A stretch of DNA of 6,857 nt from Candidatus Aminicenantota bacterium (GCA_003524335.1 DQHV01000368.1:13684-20540), one strand, 5' to 3'; counted from the stretch's first letter, positions 1-6,857 are shown. Notes: generated from the letters alone by a model not told the origin. Numbers and translations are program-made.

Positions 1-1
1 A

Positions 2-2188
2 TATTCCTGGACCGTGATCGGCGCGATGGAAGACCTCACTGCCGCCGCGCTCGCAGACGTTCAGGAATGGTTCAAGACCTATTATGGAGCAGCCAACGCC
101 GTCGTCGCTATCGCCGGGGATATTAAGACGGAGGAGGCCCTGGAAAAGGTCAAGAAATACTTCGGCGACATCCCTTCCGGGCCGCCGATTGCTAAGCATG
201 AGGCCTATACTGCCAAGCGGTCGGGCATCCAGCGTCAGGTCGTGCAGGACCGTGTTCCGCAGGCTCGTGTCTATAAGATCTGGAATGTCCCCCAGTGGGG
301 CTCTTCCGAAAGCGGCTATCTCAACCTGGTGAGCGATGTCCTGGCGTCGGGGAAAACCTCCCGGCTGTACAAACGGTTGGTTTATGAAGACCAGATCGCC
401 ACAGACGTCTCCGCCTACATCGATCAGCGCGAGATTGCCGGGCAGTTCACAATCATCGCTACGGCCAAGCCTGGTGAGGAATTGGCCAAGGTCGAAAAGG
501 CCCTGGACGAAGAGTTGGCCCGTTTCCTTGCCGCAGGTCCCACAGAAGAAGAACTCAAGCGCGTCAAGACGCAGTATGTCGCCCAGTTCATCCGCGGCAG
601 CGAGCGGATCGGCGGGTTCGGCGGGAAGTCCGATATCCTGGCCACCAGCCAGGTTTTCGGCGGCTCGCCCGACGCCTATAAGACTTCTCTCCGAACAACC
701 CAGGAAGCCACGGCCAAAGACCTCCACGAGGCGGCGAAAAAGTGGCTCTCCGACGGCGTCTATATCTTGGAAGTTCATCCTTTTCCTTCTTATACAACCA
801 CGGCCTCCCAGGTTGATCGCTCCAAGCTCCCGGAGCCGGCGACGCCTCCCGCAGCCAAGTTTCCCGAATGGCAGCGGGACAGCCTCTCCAATGGATTAAA
901 AATCATCCTGGTCGACCGGCCGACCATCCCCACCGTGGATTTCTATCTCCTGGTCGATGCCGGCTACGCCGCTGACCAGTTCGGCGCCCCGGGAACAGCC
1001 TCTTTGGCCATGAACATGCTGGACGAGGGGACAAAAACGCGTTCCGCGCTGCAGATCAGCGAGGAGCTGGCTCAACTCGGCGCCCAGCTCGGTGCGGGGT
1101 CCCAACTGGATGTTTCGACCGTCTATCTTTCTGCGCTCAAGGCAAACCTCGATCCGTCGCTCGATATTTTTGCCGATGTCATCCTTAATCCCGCCTTCCC
1201 AGAAAATGAGTTTAACCGGCTGCAAAAGCAGACCCTGGCCTCCATCCAGCAGGAGAAAGCCTCTCCGCTTATGCTGGCGCTCCGCGTTTTCCCCGGCTTG
1301 CTCTACGGACCAGGCCACGCCTATGGGAATCCCCTAACTGGATCCGGGACCGAGCAATCGGTGTCATCGCTTGCTCTGAAGGACCTGGCGGAATTTCACC
1401 GCACCTGGTTCAAGCCGAACAACACCACCTTGATTGTCATCGGTGCCGCGAACTTGGCCGAGGTTAAGCCCAAGCTCGAGAAACTCTTCAGCGGCTGGAA
1501 GAAAGGAGAGGTTCCGAAGAAGAACATCAGCGCCGTCAAGCTCCCCCCGAAATCATCCCTCTACCTAGTCGATAAGCCCCAGGCGCCCTCGTCCATTATC
1601 CTGGCCGGGCACGTGGCTCCACCCAAGGCTAACCCCGATGAGATTGCCATCGAGTCCATGAACAATATCCTCGGCGGCTCGTTTACCTCCCGGATCAACA
1701 TGAACCTCAGGGAAGACAAACACTGGTCCTACGGAGCGGGAAGCGTCCTCATCTCGGCCCGCGGGCAGCGGCCATTCATTGCCTATGGGGTCGTCGAAGG
1801 AACCAAGACCGCGGAATCGGTGGCCGAAGTGATGAAGGAGCTGCGCGAGATCCTGGGCACTCGGCCCCCGACGGCGGAAGAGCTGGACAAGATCAAGAAA
1901 AATCAGATCCTCAGCATGCCCGGCCAGTGGGAAACCAACAACGCCGTGGCCGGATCGATCATGGAGATAATCACTTACAGCTTGCCCGACGATTATTTCC
2001 TGACCTACGCGCAAAAGGTCCGCGACTTGAGCCTCGCCGGTGTAGCCAAGGCGGCCAAGGACGTGCTCCGCCCCGACAGCATCGTCTGGATCGTCGTCGG
2101 CGACCGGGCCAAGATCGAGGAGGGAATCCGCAAGCTGGGCTTCACCTCAATCAACCTGATCGACGCCGACGGCCATCCGGTGAAGTAA
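2..2188 (+). CDS. M16 (pitrilysin/insulinase-type) zinc peptidase, two-module, 5' truncated
   Basis: This is the C-terminal 728 residues of a two-module M16 metallopeptidase, probably periplasmic. The reading frame is open to the window edge and begins with YSWTVIGAMEDL, which matches the HPY..IG...DL segment that follows the catalytic region in this family. The GTG at 14 is therefore not the true start, and the catalytic HxxEH motif and its distal Glu should lie upstream. The first-half M16C domain covers about residues 30-270. A second M16 module starts near FPEWQRDSLSNGL (about residue 290) and runs to the end. In it the HxxEH position reads SLAMN (codons 1001-1015), so that site is dead. 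The last domain keeps an Arg/Tyr pair in LREDKHWSY (Arg codon 1709, Tyr codon 1730), while the equivalent first-half segment LVYEDQIAT lacks both. In the family such a layout places metal binding in one module and the substrate-binding R/Y pair in the other. The substrate is unknown. The family assignment is firm. The gene is followed directly by a strong terminator. Confidence 0.93.
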   Translation, partial: YSWTVIGAMEDLTAAALADVQEWFKTYYGAANAVVAIAGDIKTEEALEKVKKYFGDIPSGPPIAKHEAYTAKRSGIQRQVVQDRVPQARVYKIWNVPQWGSSESGYLNLVSDVLASGKTSRLYKRLVYEDQIATDVSAYIDQREIAGQFTIIATAKPGEELAKVEKALDEELARFLAAGPTEEELKRVKTQYVAQFIRGSERIGGFGGKSDILATSQVFGGSPDAYKTSLRTTQEATAKDLHEAAKKWLSDGVYILEVHPFPSYTTTASQVDRSKLPEPATPPAAKFPEWQRDSLSNGLKIILVDRPTIPTVDFYLLVDAGYAADQFGAPGTASLAMNMLDEGTKTRSALQISEELAQLGAQLGAGSQLDVSTVYLSALKANLDPSLDIFADVILNPAFPENEFNRLQKQTLASIQQEKASPLMLALRVFPGLLYGPGHAYGNPLTGSGTEQSVSSLALKDLAEFHRTWFKPNNTTLIVIGAANLAEVKPKLEKLFSGWKKGEVPKKNISAVKLPPKSSLYLVDKPQAPSSIILAGHVAPPKANPDEIAIESMNNILGGSFTSRINMNLREDKHWSYGAGSVLISARGQRPFIAYGVVEGTKTAESVAEVMKELREILGTRPPTAEELDKIKKNQILSMPGQWETNNAVAGSIMEIITYSLPDDYFLTYAQKVRDLSLAGVAKAAKDVLRPDSIVWIVVGDRAKIEEGIRKLGFTSINLIDADGHPVK

Positions 2189-2197
2189 GCGATCAAT

Positions 2198-2235
2198 AAA
2201 AAATGCCCCCTCCCCAGGCGGGAGGGGGCATTTTT
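2198..2235. terminator. Bidirectional rho-independent terminator
   Basis: A perfect 11-bp GC-rich stem, TGCCCCCTCCC (2204-2214) with GGGAGGGGGCA (2220-2230), encloses a 5-nt loop. An A run precedes it and a T run (2231-2235) follows it, and these can extend the pairing to 16 bp. It starts 9 bases after the M16 stop codon and lies 25 bases beyond the end of the convergent receptor gene. The A/T flanks supply a U tract on either transcript, so it should serve both genes. Confidence 0.95.
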
Positions 2236-2260
2236 GTCTGCGATCAGTAGATCGATAAGG

Positions 2261-5023
2261 CTAGAATTGGAACTTGAGCCCGAGCTGGAACCTCCTCGGA
2301 TAGGGGATCCAGAGGGGTTCTTTGTAAGCACTGCTCCACATGTTGGAGGACCTCCACCTGGTCACCGTACCATCGTTGAGCAGGTTGAAGACGTCTCCCA
2401 TGACACTGAGCCTGGCCGTTTTATACAGGTTGAAGGTCTTCTCCACTCTAAGGTTGAGGAGGTGCTGGTCGTCGAACCGCTCCTTTCCTTTAGGCTCGGC
2501 CAGAATGACATCAGTACCAGGCTGATTGACGCTTACCCTGACGAATTTCAGTGTCGGCCTCCCGCTCTGGTAGAGGTAGTTGGCGCTGAACAGGATATCC
2601 CAGGGGAAGTTGTAGCCGAAGGAAAGCTTCACCAGCCAGCGTTTGTCCAGGTTCAGCGGGCCTTTAGCGTTGATCAGGCTGTTAGGGTCGGCGCCGAATT
2701 TCCCGGTATACCAAACTAGGGACTGGCTCATGCCGTAGCTGCCGGTTGACCGAGCGCTTAGGTTTAGGCCTTCCGCCTTCGACCATGTTACCGAAGCGTT
2801 CATCAGCCATTTGTTGGCGTACCTCTTGTTGAGCTCGAGGATGACGCCGGTATAGGTCTGGCCCCAGTCTTTGGGGTTGGACAGCCAGTGGTCGAACTCT
2901 CCATCGACCCAATTCCAGACCTGGTAGGTCTGCCCGTTGTCCTCGGAGACCCGGGTCACCTGTTCATAGACGCCACCCCGGTCCTCATAGCCGAAGGGAT
3001 CCTTCCCCTTCTTGTATAAGAATGTGGCTCCCAAGGAGAGGTTGGCGGCCAGCTCCCGCTCCAGTCCGACCGAGAACTGATCGTAGTACGGGTTCTTGAT
3101 CTCCGGGTCCATCGTGTAGCCAGCCTCTGCCGGCAGCACGTACTGGAGGTCCCATTCCGAGCCGTTCCACCAGTAGGTGGAGAGGTCCGGAGCGTTCGGC
3201 CCCGGCCATTCCCAGTTGGCGATGTAGGGGTAGACGAAGTATCGCCCGTAGGATGCCTTGAGGAGCGTCTTCTGGTCCGAGGTCAACTGGAAGGCGAGGC
3301 CGATCCGCGGGGACAGCGAATCCCAGACGATCAAGTCCTCGATGCCTATCCCCATCTGGCCTATCTCCTCGAAGTTGCTCATCAGTGGGAACTTAGGGAT
3401 ATAGGCGTCGTGGCGGTCATAGCGCAACCCTAGGTTAATGGTCAGCCGGTCGCCGATCTTCCAGGAGTCGTCGATGAACCCGCCGATGTTGAGGACGGTT
3501 CCGCCGTAGCGGTTGGTGTCCTGGACATAAAGATAATAAGGCTCCCCGGCATAATCGTAATAGAACTTCCCGCCTCCGTATCCTCCGTAGGTGTCACTCG
3601 TCCCCCGGTTGAACTGGACTCCGATCTTGAACTCGTGGTCGCCGGCCAGGAAATCATCCGCGAAATGAGTGACGGTCGCGTTGACCTGATGGCGGGTGAC
3701 GATGTAAAACCAAGGCCAGACGGGTCCGCCCGAGGTCACTCCGGTGGCGCCGTCGTAATGCGGCGGATTGTGGATGTCTCCGCCGGGGAAGGCCGGGAGG
3801 TAATCGTTGGGGCTGTAATAGCCGGAATACTTGGCCTCGAAGAAGGAGTTGTTGCTGATGAGCCAGGTCCACATGCCTGTCCAGATGTGCACCAGGTCAG
3901 TCTCACCCAGGATGGTCTCCGGCAGGTTGTAGGGGTCGGCGGCGCCGGAACCGTAATCCTTCTGGCGGTTGTACATCAAGACCATCTTTTGGGCCCTGCC
4001 GAACTGGGCCGAGAGCTTGAGAAACTGCTCGTTGTGCGTCCCTTTGTAGGGGTAGTCCGGATCATCTCCGAAGTCGGAGGCCCTGTCCAACGAGTTGTTG
4101 AAGATACCGAAAAACCAGATCTTATCCTTCAGGATCGGCCCGCCCAGGGTGAAGGCGTAGTCGTACCATTTCACCCGGTTGAAGGAGTAATACCCATCGC
4201 CCGTCTGTTCATTGTAGGGCTTGGGGTTGTTATCACCGGTCAGGCTTTTGAACTGGCCGTAATAGCTGGCGCTTCCCGAAATTCGGTTTCCTCCCGACTT
4301 GGTGACGATGTTCACGACCGCGCCGGAGAAATTGCCGTATTCCGCCTGGGCCCCGATGCCGGTGATCTCGATCTCCTCGAACATGTCGGGGACGGGCCAG
4401 GACCAGGCCGTCCCGATCTCCGGGTTGCTCAGGTCGACACCGTCCACATACATGGCGTTTTCTTCAGAGTTCGAGCCGTAGGCCGTGAACCGGGAGGATG
4501 ACTCGCCGTGGCTGGTCGCAAAACCGGCCGTCTGGTTGACGATGTCGAAATAGGTGGACCGGTTGAAGGGGAGCTTCTCGAGCGCCTCCTTGGCATAGGT
4601 CGTGGATAATCCCGATTTCGTAACGTCGACGACGGGAGACGCGGCCGTGACAGTTACCAGCTCCTCGAGCGTCGCCTGTTTGAGCGAAATGTCCTGTGTC
4701 ACCGTGCTGTTCAAGCTGACGATGAGGTTGGGCTGCTCGACCGTCTGAAAGCCTTCGAGCTTGAAGACGATCCTGTAAGTCCCGGGAGGCAGGTTGGCGA
4801 ATCGATAGAAGCCCCTGTCGGTAGTGACCTGGGAATGGACGCCGCCCATAAGGGCGAGACTCGAGACCTCCACCGTCACCCCGGGCAGCGGCGCGCCCTG
4901 TTCATCCGTGACGACGCCGGTGATCTTACCGGTCAGGCGTTGGGCCTGAAGGAAGCCGGCGGCCAGAATGAGACAGGCCGCTGCCAGAAAAGCCTTTTTT
5001 AGCATGCGGTTGTGGAAATGCAT
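2261..5023 (-). CDS. TonB-dependent receptor, Oar-like, with carboxypeptidase-regulatory-like N-terminal domain
   Basis: A complete 920-residue outer-membrane protein of the TonB-dependent receptor superfamily, expected to import or bind a substrate at the outer membrane using energy from TonB-ExbBD. In order: a signal peptide (about 1-28; basic MLKK, hydrophobic core, cleavage near LQAQ); a carboxypeptidase-regulatory-like beta-sandwich (about 31-116; GKITGVVTDEQGAPLPGVTV, then FYRFANLPPGTYRI); a linker LEELVTVTAASPVVDV (about 119-134); a plug (about 135-246) containing YVDGVDLSNPE and EYGNFSGAVVNIVTKSGGN; and a barrel rich in Trp, Tyr and Gly (about 250-920). It ends in FQLGLKFQF, with the terminal Phe typical of outer-membrane barrels. 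The start is supported by a strong GAGGAGGG upstream; Met7 is an in-frame alternative that would also leave a good signal peptide. No SusD-like partner, TonB or ExbBD gene lies alongside. The substrate cannot be read from sequence; such proteins are numerous in Acidobacteriota-like genomes. Confidence 0.95.
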   Translation of the reverse strand: MHFHNRMLKKAFLAAACLILAAGFLQAQRLTGKITGVVTDEQGAPLPGVTVEVSSLALMGGVHSQVTTDRGFYRFANLPPGTYRIVFKLEGFQTVEQPNLIVSLNSTVTQDISLKQATLEELVTVTAASPVVDVTKSGLSTTYAKEALEKLPFNRSTYFDIVNQTAGFATSHGESSSRFTAYGSNSEENAMYVDGVDLSNPEIGTAWSWPVPDMFEEIEITGIGAQAEYGNFSGAVVNIVTKSGGNRISGSASYYGQFKSLTGDNNPKPYNEQTGDGYYSFNRVKWYDYAFTLGGPILKDKIWFFGIFNNSLDRASDFGDDPDYPYKGTHNEQFLKLSAQFGRAQKMVLMYNRQKDYGSGAADPYNLPETILGETDLVHIWTGMWTWLISNNSFFEAKYSGYYSPNDYLPAFPGGDIHNPPHYDGATGVTSGGPVWPWFYIVTRHQVNATVTHFADDFLAGDHEFKIGVQFNRGTSDTYGGYGGGKFYYDYAGEPYYLYVQDTNRYGGTVLNIGGFIDDSWKIGDRLTINLGLRYDRHDAYIPKFPLMSNFEEIGQMGIGIEDLIVWDSLSPRIGLAFQLTSDQKTLLKASYGRYFVYPYIANWEWPGPNAPDLSTYWWNGSEWDLQYVLPAEAGYTMDPEIKNPYYDQFSVGLERELAANLSLGATFLYKKGKDPFGYEDRGGVYEQVTRVSEDNGQTYQVWNWVDGEFDHWLSNPKDWGQTYTGVILELNKRYANKWLMNASVTWSKAEGLNLSARSTGSYGMSQSLVWYTGKFGADPNSLINAKGPLNLDKRWLVKLSFGYNFPWDILFSANYLYQSGRPTLKFVRVSVNQPGTDVILAEPKGKERFDDQHLLNLRVEKTFNLYKTARLSVMGDVFNLLNDGTVTRWRSSNMWSSAYKEPLWIPYPRRFQLGLKFQF

Positions 5024-5026
5024 GTA

Positions 5027-5034
5027 CCCTCCTC
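5027..5034 (-). promoter_or_regulatory. Shine-Dalgarno of the TonB receptor gene
   Basis: On the minus strand GAGGAGGG ends three bases before the ATG at 5023. It is close to a full anti-SD match and favours this start over the in-frame Met codon six residues further in. Confidence 0.8.
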
Positions 5035-5109
5035 AAATGGAATTAGGATAGAGAAAGATTGCCGTTTTCCCCGACGATGGCAAGATTCATCACGACTTGC
5101 TAGGACAGC

Positions 5110-5160
5110 ATTATAAATAGACTATGCGCAAATTTTTTCCTAAGTTGCCCTAATTGTCAA
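5110..5160 (-). promoter_or_regulatory. Candidate promoter elements for the TonB receptor gene
   Basis: In the AT-rich region upstream of the receptor, the minus strand has an exact TATAAT (5110-5115) and an exact TTGACA (5155-5160). They are 39 bases apart, so they cannot form one sigma70 promoter. TTGACA at the usual 17-base spacing faces AAAAAT (5132-5137). The TATAAT has an A tract but no good -35 at the right distance. Start from TATAAT would give a leader of roughly 80 bases. Which element is used cannot be decided from sequence. Confidence 0.25.
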
Positions 5161-5183
5161 GTTCTTTTTTAGTTCCATCTTTC

Positions 5184-5212
5184 TTGCATTTATTGGCCGA
5201 TCGTTTTATCTT
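5184..5212 (+). promoter_or_regulatory. Candidate promoter for the TPR/ThuA-like operon
   Basis: TTGCAT (5184-5189) and TATCTT (5207-5212) are separated by 17 bases on the plus strand. They match the sigma70 consensus at three and four positions respectively. They sit about 100 bases upstream of the TPR start codon. The -10 element overlaps a 12-bp palindrome. This is the best-spaced pair I could find in the interval, but it is weak. Confidence 0.3.
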
Positions 5213-5218
5213 AAGATA
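5207..5218. repeat. 12-bp perfect palindrome TATCTTAAGATA in the divergent intergenic region
   Basis: TATCTTAAGATA reads the same on both strands and overlaps the candidate plus-strand -10 element. It could be an operator half-site pair for a dimeric regulator, but in AT-rich DNA a palindrome of this size can also arise by chance. No second copy was seen in the intergenic region. Confidence 0.4.
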
Positions 5219-5300
5219 TCCATCCGGGAAGCTGAAAGTATCCGATCATCCGCAACCTGAATGTGAGCAGAAAAGTGGAAGGAACAAAATGGGAAAAACC

Positions 5301-5306
5301 AAGGAG
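5301..5306 (+). promoter_or_regulatory. Shine-Dalgarno that decides the TPR protein start
   Basis: AAGGAG lies six bases before the ATG at 5313, which opens directly into a typical signal peptide. A second ATG in the same frame at 5289 has GGAAGGA (5277-5283) five bases upstream, so a start eight residues longer remains possible. Confidence 0.65.
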
Positions 5307-5312
5307 CACAGC

Positions 5313-6281
5313 ATGAACAAACGCCTCCTCATCGCCGGGTTCCTCATCAGCGCTTTCATCCTGTTGGGCGCCAGCCAGGAGGACATGGGAAAAGGACGGA
5401 TCACCGGCACCGTGGCCGACGAAAACGGGGCGCCCGTAGAAGGGGCGCTGATCGTGGCCCAAAGCCTCCGCAGCCAGACCAAGCTCGAAGGACGGTCGGA
5501 CGGCAAAGGCAAGTTCGCAATCGCAGGGCTGGGCACCGGCGGTTGGCGCATCACTGCTTCCAAGGACGGCTACGGGAGCTCAAGCCTCGAGATGAACATC
5601 CGCCAGCTGGGGGTAAACCCACCCATCGCATTCACGCTGAAGAAGATCAGCGGCGCAGCTGGCATCTCCTCGAACAAGGAGGCCCTGGCCATGCTCGACC
5701 AGGGCAACGCCCTCCTTAACCAGGAAAACTACGATCAGGCGCTCCAGGTTTTCGGGGAGTTTCAGGGTAAGTATCCCGAAATCTACCAGGTCCATCTCAA
5801 CATTGGGACGTGCTACTTGAGGAAGGGAGAGTTGGACAAGGCGGAGGCCGAGTTCAAGCTGGTCCTGGACAAGACGCTGGAGACGCACGGTGACCTGAAG
5901 AAAGACGTCGAGGTATCACTTCGGGCCAGCACTGGGTTGGGCGAGGTCGCTTTGCGCCGGGGTGACTTTGATGCCGCCCAGAAGCATTTCGCTCAGGCGC
6001 TCGACCTCTCGCCCCAGGACGAAGCGGCCGCCTACAATGTCGGCGAGCTGCTTTTTTCGAACCAAAAGATCGATGAAGCCATCCGCTACCTGGAGCTGGC
6101 CATCCAGATCAAGAAGGACTGGCCGAAACCCTACCTGAAACTGGGTTATGTTTACCTGAACAAGGGGGATTTCGCCAAGTCACTGGAGAATTTCAACGCC
6201 TTCATCAAGCTTGATCCTGAGAATCCGGAAGTCCCTCAGGTCAAGAACATGATCGACACGATCGAGAAGATGAAAAAGTGA
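5313..6281 (+). CDS. Secreted TPR protein with carboxypeptidase-regulatory-like N-terminal domain
   Basis: A 322-residue exported protein, likely periplasmic or outer-membrane associated. A signal peptide occupies about residues 1-21 (MNKR, hydrophobic core, LLGASQ); there is no lipobox cysteine. A carboxypeptidase-regulatory-like beta-sandwich follows (about 27-110; GRITGTVADENGAPVEGALI, a GKFAIAGLGTGGWRI strand pair, ASKDGY). About five tetratricopeptide repeats fill the rest (about 124-157, 158-191, 202-235, 236-269 and 270-303), with clear signatures such as LNIGTCYLRKGELDKAEAEF and LKLGYVYLNKGDFAKSLENF. A short charged helix ends the protein. TPRs bind other proteins, so a scaffold or adaptor role is likely; no catalytic motif is visible. 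The frame is open back to 5154, but the stretch before 5289 has no signal-peptide character. The gene is divergent from the TonB receptor, which carries the same type of N-terminal domain, and lies eight bases before the ThuA-like gene. The domain call is firm; the function is unknown. Confidence 0.92.
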   Translation: MNKRLLIAGFLISAFILLGASQEDMGKGRITGTVADENGAPVEGALIVAQSLRSQTKLEGRSDGKGKFAIAGLGTGGWRITASKDGYGSSSLEMNIRQLGVNPPIAFTLKKISGAAGISSNKEALAMLDQGNALLNQENYDQALQVFGEFQGKYPEIYQVHLNIGTCYLRKGELDKAEAEFKLVLDKTLETHGDLKKDVEVSLRASTGLGEVALRRGDFDAAQKHFAQALDLSPQDEAAAYNVGELLFSNQKIDEAIRYLELAIQIKKDWPKPYLKLGYVYLNKGDFAKSLENFNAFIKLDPENPEVPQVKNMIDTIEKMKK

Positions 6282-6289
6282 GGCCAGGC

Positions 6290-6857
6290 GTGAAAAATCC
6301 CGCTCGCATCTCCCGGCGGTCGGCGGTCCGGAGGATCGGCTCTATCGGTGCGGCTTCTGCCCTGGGTACGATCCTGCCGTCCCGTCCCGCCGCCGCAGCC
6401 GGCCGCAAATCTGATGCCTTCGCTCTCGTCGGCGACCGTTTCCACAACTTCGATTACATCCGGACCGCACTCCACAGGACACTGGTCAAGGAGTCGGGCG
6501 TCTCGGTCACGTTCACGCCCGATTATACGCTGCTAACCCGGGACACCCTGAAGGCTCACCGGCTGCTCATCTTGCTCTGCGACGGCCTGGTTTTTCCATA
6601 ACGCCAGTTACATCTCCGGAGCGAACGCGGACTTCAGGGACGTCGAAGGAGCTCTTTTCACCGGGCACACACCTTTCCGCCCCTATAAGATGAAGATCAT
6701 CAACCCCGATCACCCGATTACGCGGGGGGTGAAAGATTTCGTGGTGACCGAGGAACAGCACTATCTCATCTACGATAAAGATCCCAAGTCCGTGTTGATC
6801 CGGAGCGTCAACGAGGAGGGGCTGGAATACTCGACGACCCAGTACGGAAACCAGGGC
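6290..6857 (+). pseudogene. ThuA-like domain protein with Tat-type signal, frameshifted and 3' truncated by the window
   Basis: The first frame runs from a GTG at 6290 (or 6278, overlapping the TPR stop) to a TAA at 6599-6601. It encodes a Tat-type leader (ISRRSAVRRIG, hydrophobic stretch, AAAAG) and the start of a ThuA-like fold (GDRFHNFDYIRTAL, then LLILLCDGLVF). The rest of the domain continues in the +1 frame from about 6594 to the window end without a stop: FHNASYISGANADF, INPDHPITRGVKDFVVTEEQ, YDKDPKSVLIRSVNEEG and YGNQG. The second frame has a stop at 6549-6551, so the switch lies between 6552 and 6601. Dropping one T from the TTTTT at 6591-6595 restores a continuous protein, so the cause is a one-base insertion or a sequencing error. 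GTGAGG (6278-6283) lies six bases before the 6290 GTG. Eight bases separate it from the TPR stop, so coupled translation is likely. ThuA-like proteins have a glutamine-amidotransferase-like fold; some relate to sugar metabolism, but the role here is unknown. The family call is moderately strong. Confidence 0.78.

Larger units (their letters stand above)
5024..5312. other. Divergent intergenic control region
   Basis: This 289-bp gap between the divergent receptor and TPR genes is visibly richer in A and T than the genes beside it, most strongly at 5105-5220. It contains the two ribosome binding sites, the candidate promoters and the palindrome listed separately. I see no convincing small gene, structured RNA or terminator hairpin in it. 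The open frame across its right half (from 5154) lacks coding character before 5289. Confidence 0.7.

Noticed and set aside
14..16. GTG at 14 as start of the M16 gene
   Set aside because: The frame is open to the window edge and the residues before it (YSWT) fit the conserved M16 segment, so the gene begins upstream.
2234..2719. Plus-strand open frame beginning just after the terminator hairpin
   Set aside because: It is antisense to the receptor C-terminus, has low-complexity Glu/Leu-rich sequence at its start and matches no family I recognise.
3635..4501. Long plus-strand open frame (288 codons) antisense to the TonB receptor
   Set aside because: It lies wholly inside the receptor gene on the opposite strand. 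The receptor reads as a clear protein with signal, plug and barrel; the antisense product has no recognisable domain and no good start context. It is a codon-bias shadow.
4985..5023. Lipoprotein signal in the TonB receptor because of a Cys in LAAAC
   Set aside because: The Cys sits in the middle of the hydrophobic core, the residues before it are a poor lipobox, and a normal cleavage site near LQAQ follows.
5154..5288. Upstream extension of the TPR protein to a TTG at 5154
   Set aside because: The extra residues precede the signal peptide, have no domain character and lie in the promoter region; good SD sequences precede the ATGs at 5289 and 5313.
2261..6281. SusC/SusD-type glycan uptake pair (receptor plus TPR protein)
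   Set aside because: The TPR protein has no lipobox, is much shorter than SusD proteins, carries an N-terminal beta-sandwich not found in SusD, and is divergent from rather than downstream of the receptor.
6587..6602. Programmed +1 frameshift (prfB-like) in the ThuA-like gene
   Set aside because: The codon before the stop is CCA, and a +1 slip to CAT would lose tRNA pairing. A slip at TTT to TTC is possible but is two codons before the stop, and no strong internal SD precedes it. A one-base indel in the T run is simpler.

Overview
The window looks like a chromosomal stretch from a diderm (outer-membrane) bacterium of moderately high GC. Its protein repertoire is a two-module M16 zinc peptidase, an Oar-like TonB-dependent receptor with an N-terminal carboxypeptidase-regulatory-like domain, a secreted TPR protein with the same kind of N-terminal domain, and a Tat-exported ThuA-like protein. 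This combination is what one expects in Acidobacteriota and relatives such as Candidatus Aminicenantes. That placement is inference from protein style, not from a marker gene. There is no tRNA, rRNA, CRISPR array or mobile element.

Layout. (1) Positions 2-2188 (+) hold the 3' part of an M16 peptidase gene whose catalytic N-terminus lies upstream of the window. (2) A strong symmetrical hairpin with A/T flanks (2198-2235) sits between convergent genes and should terminate transcription from both sides. (3) Positions 2261-5023 (-) hold a complete 920-residue TonB-dependent receptor. (4) A 289-bp AT-rich divergent intergenic region (5024-5312) carries candidate promoters and a 12-bp palindrome. 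(5) Positions 5313-6281 (+) hold a secreted protein of 322 residues with one beta-sandwich domain and about five TPRs. (6) Eight bases later begins a ThuA-like gene (6290 to the window end, incomplete), which is broken by a +1 frameshift at a run of five T.

All four products appear to act outside the cytoplasm: a periplasmic peptidase, an outer-membrane transporter or binding protein, a secreted TPR scaffold and a Tat-exported ThuA-like protein. The TPR gene and the ThuA-like gene are probably co-transcribed. The receptor and the TPR gene are divergent and share a control region, and both proteins carry the same fold just after the signal peptide. A functional link in envelope uptake or processing is possible but not shown. 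I did not find a convincing undescribed system. The most checkable oddities are the ThuA frameshift, the split active-site layout of the M16 protein and the divergent pair with shared N-terminal domains.
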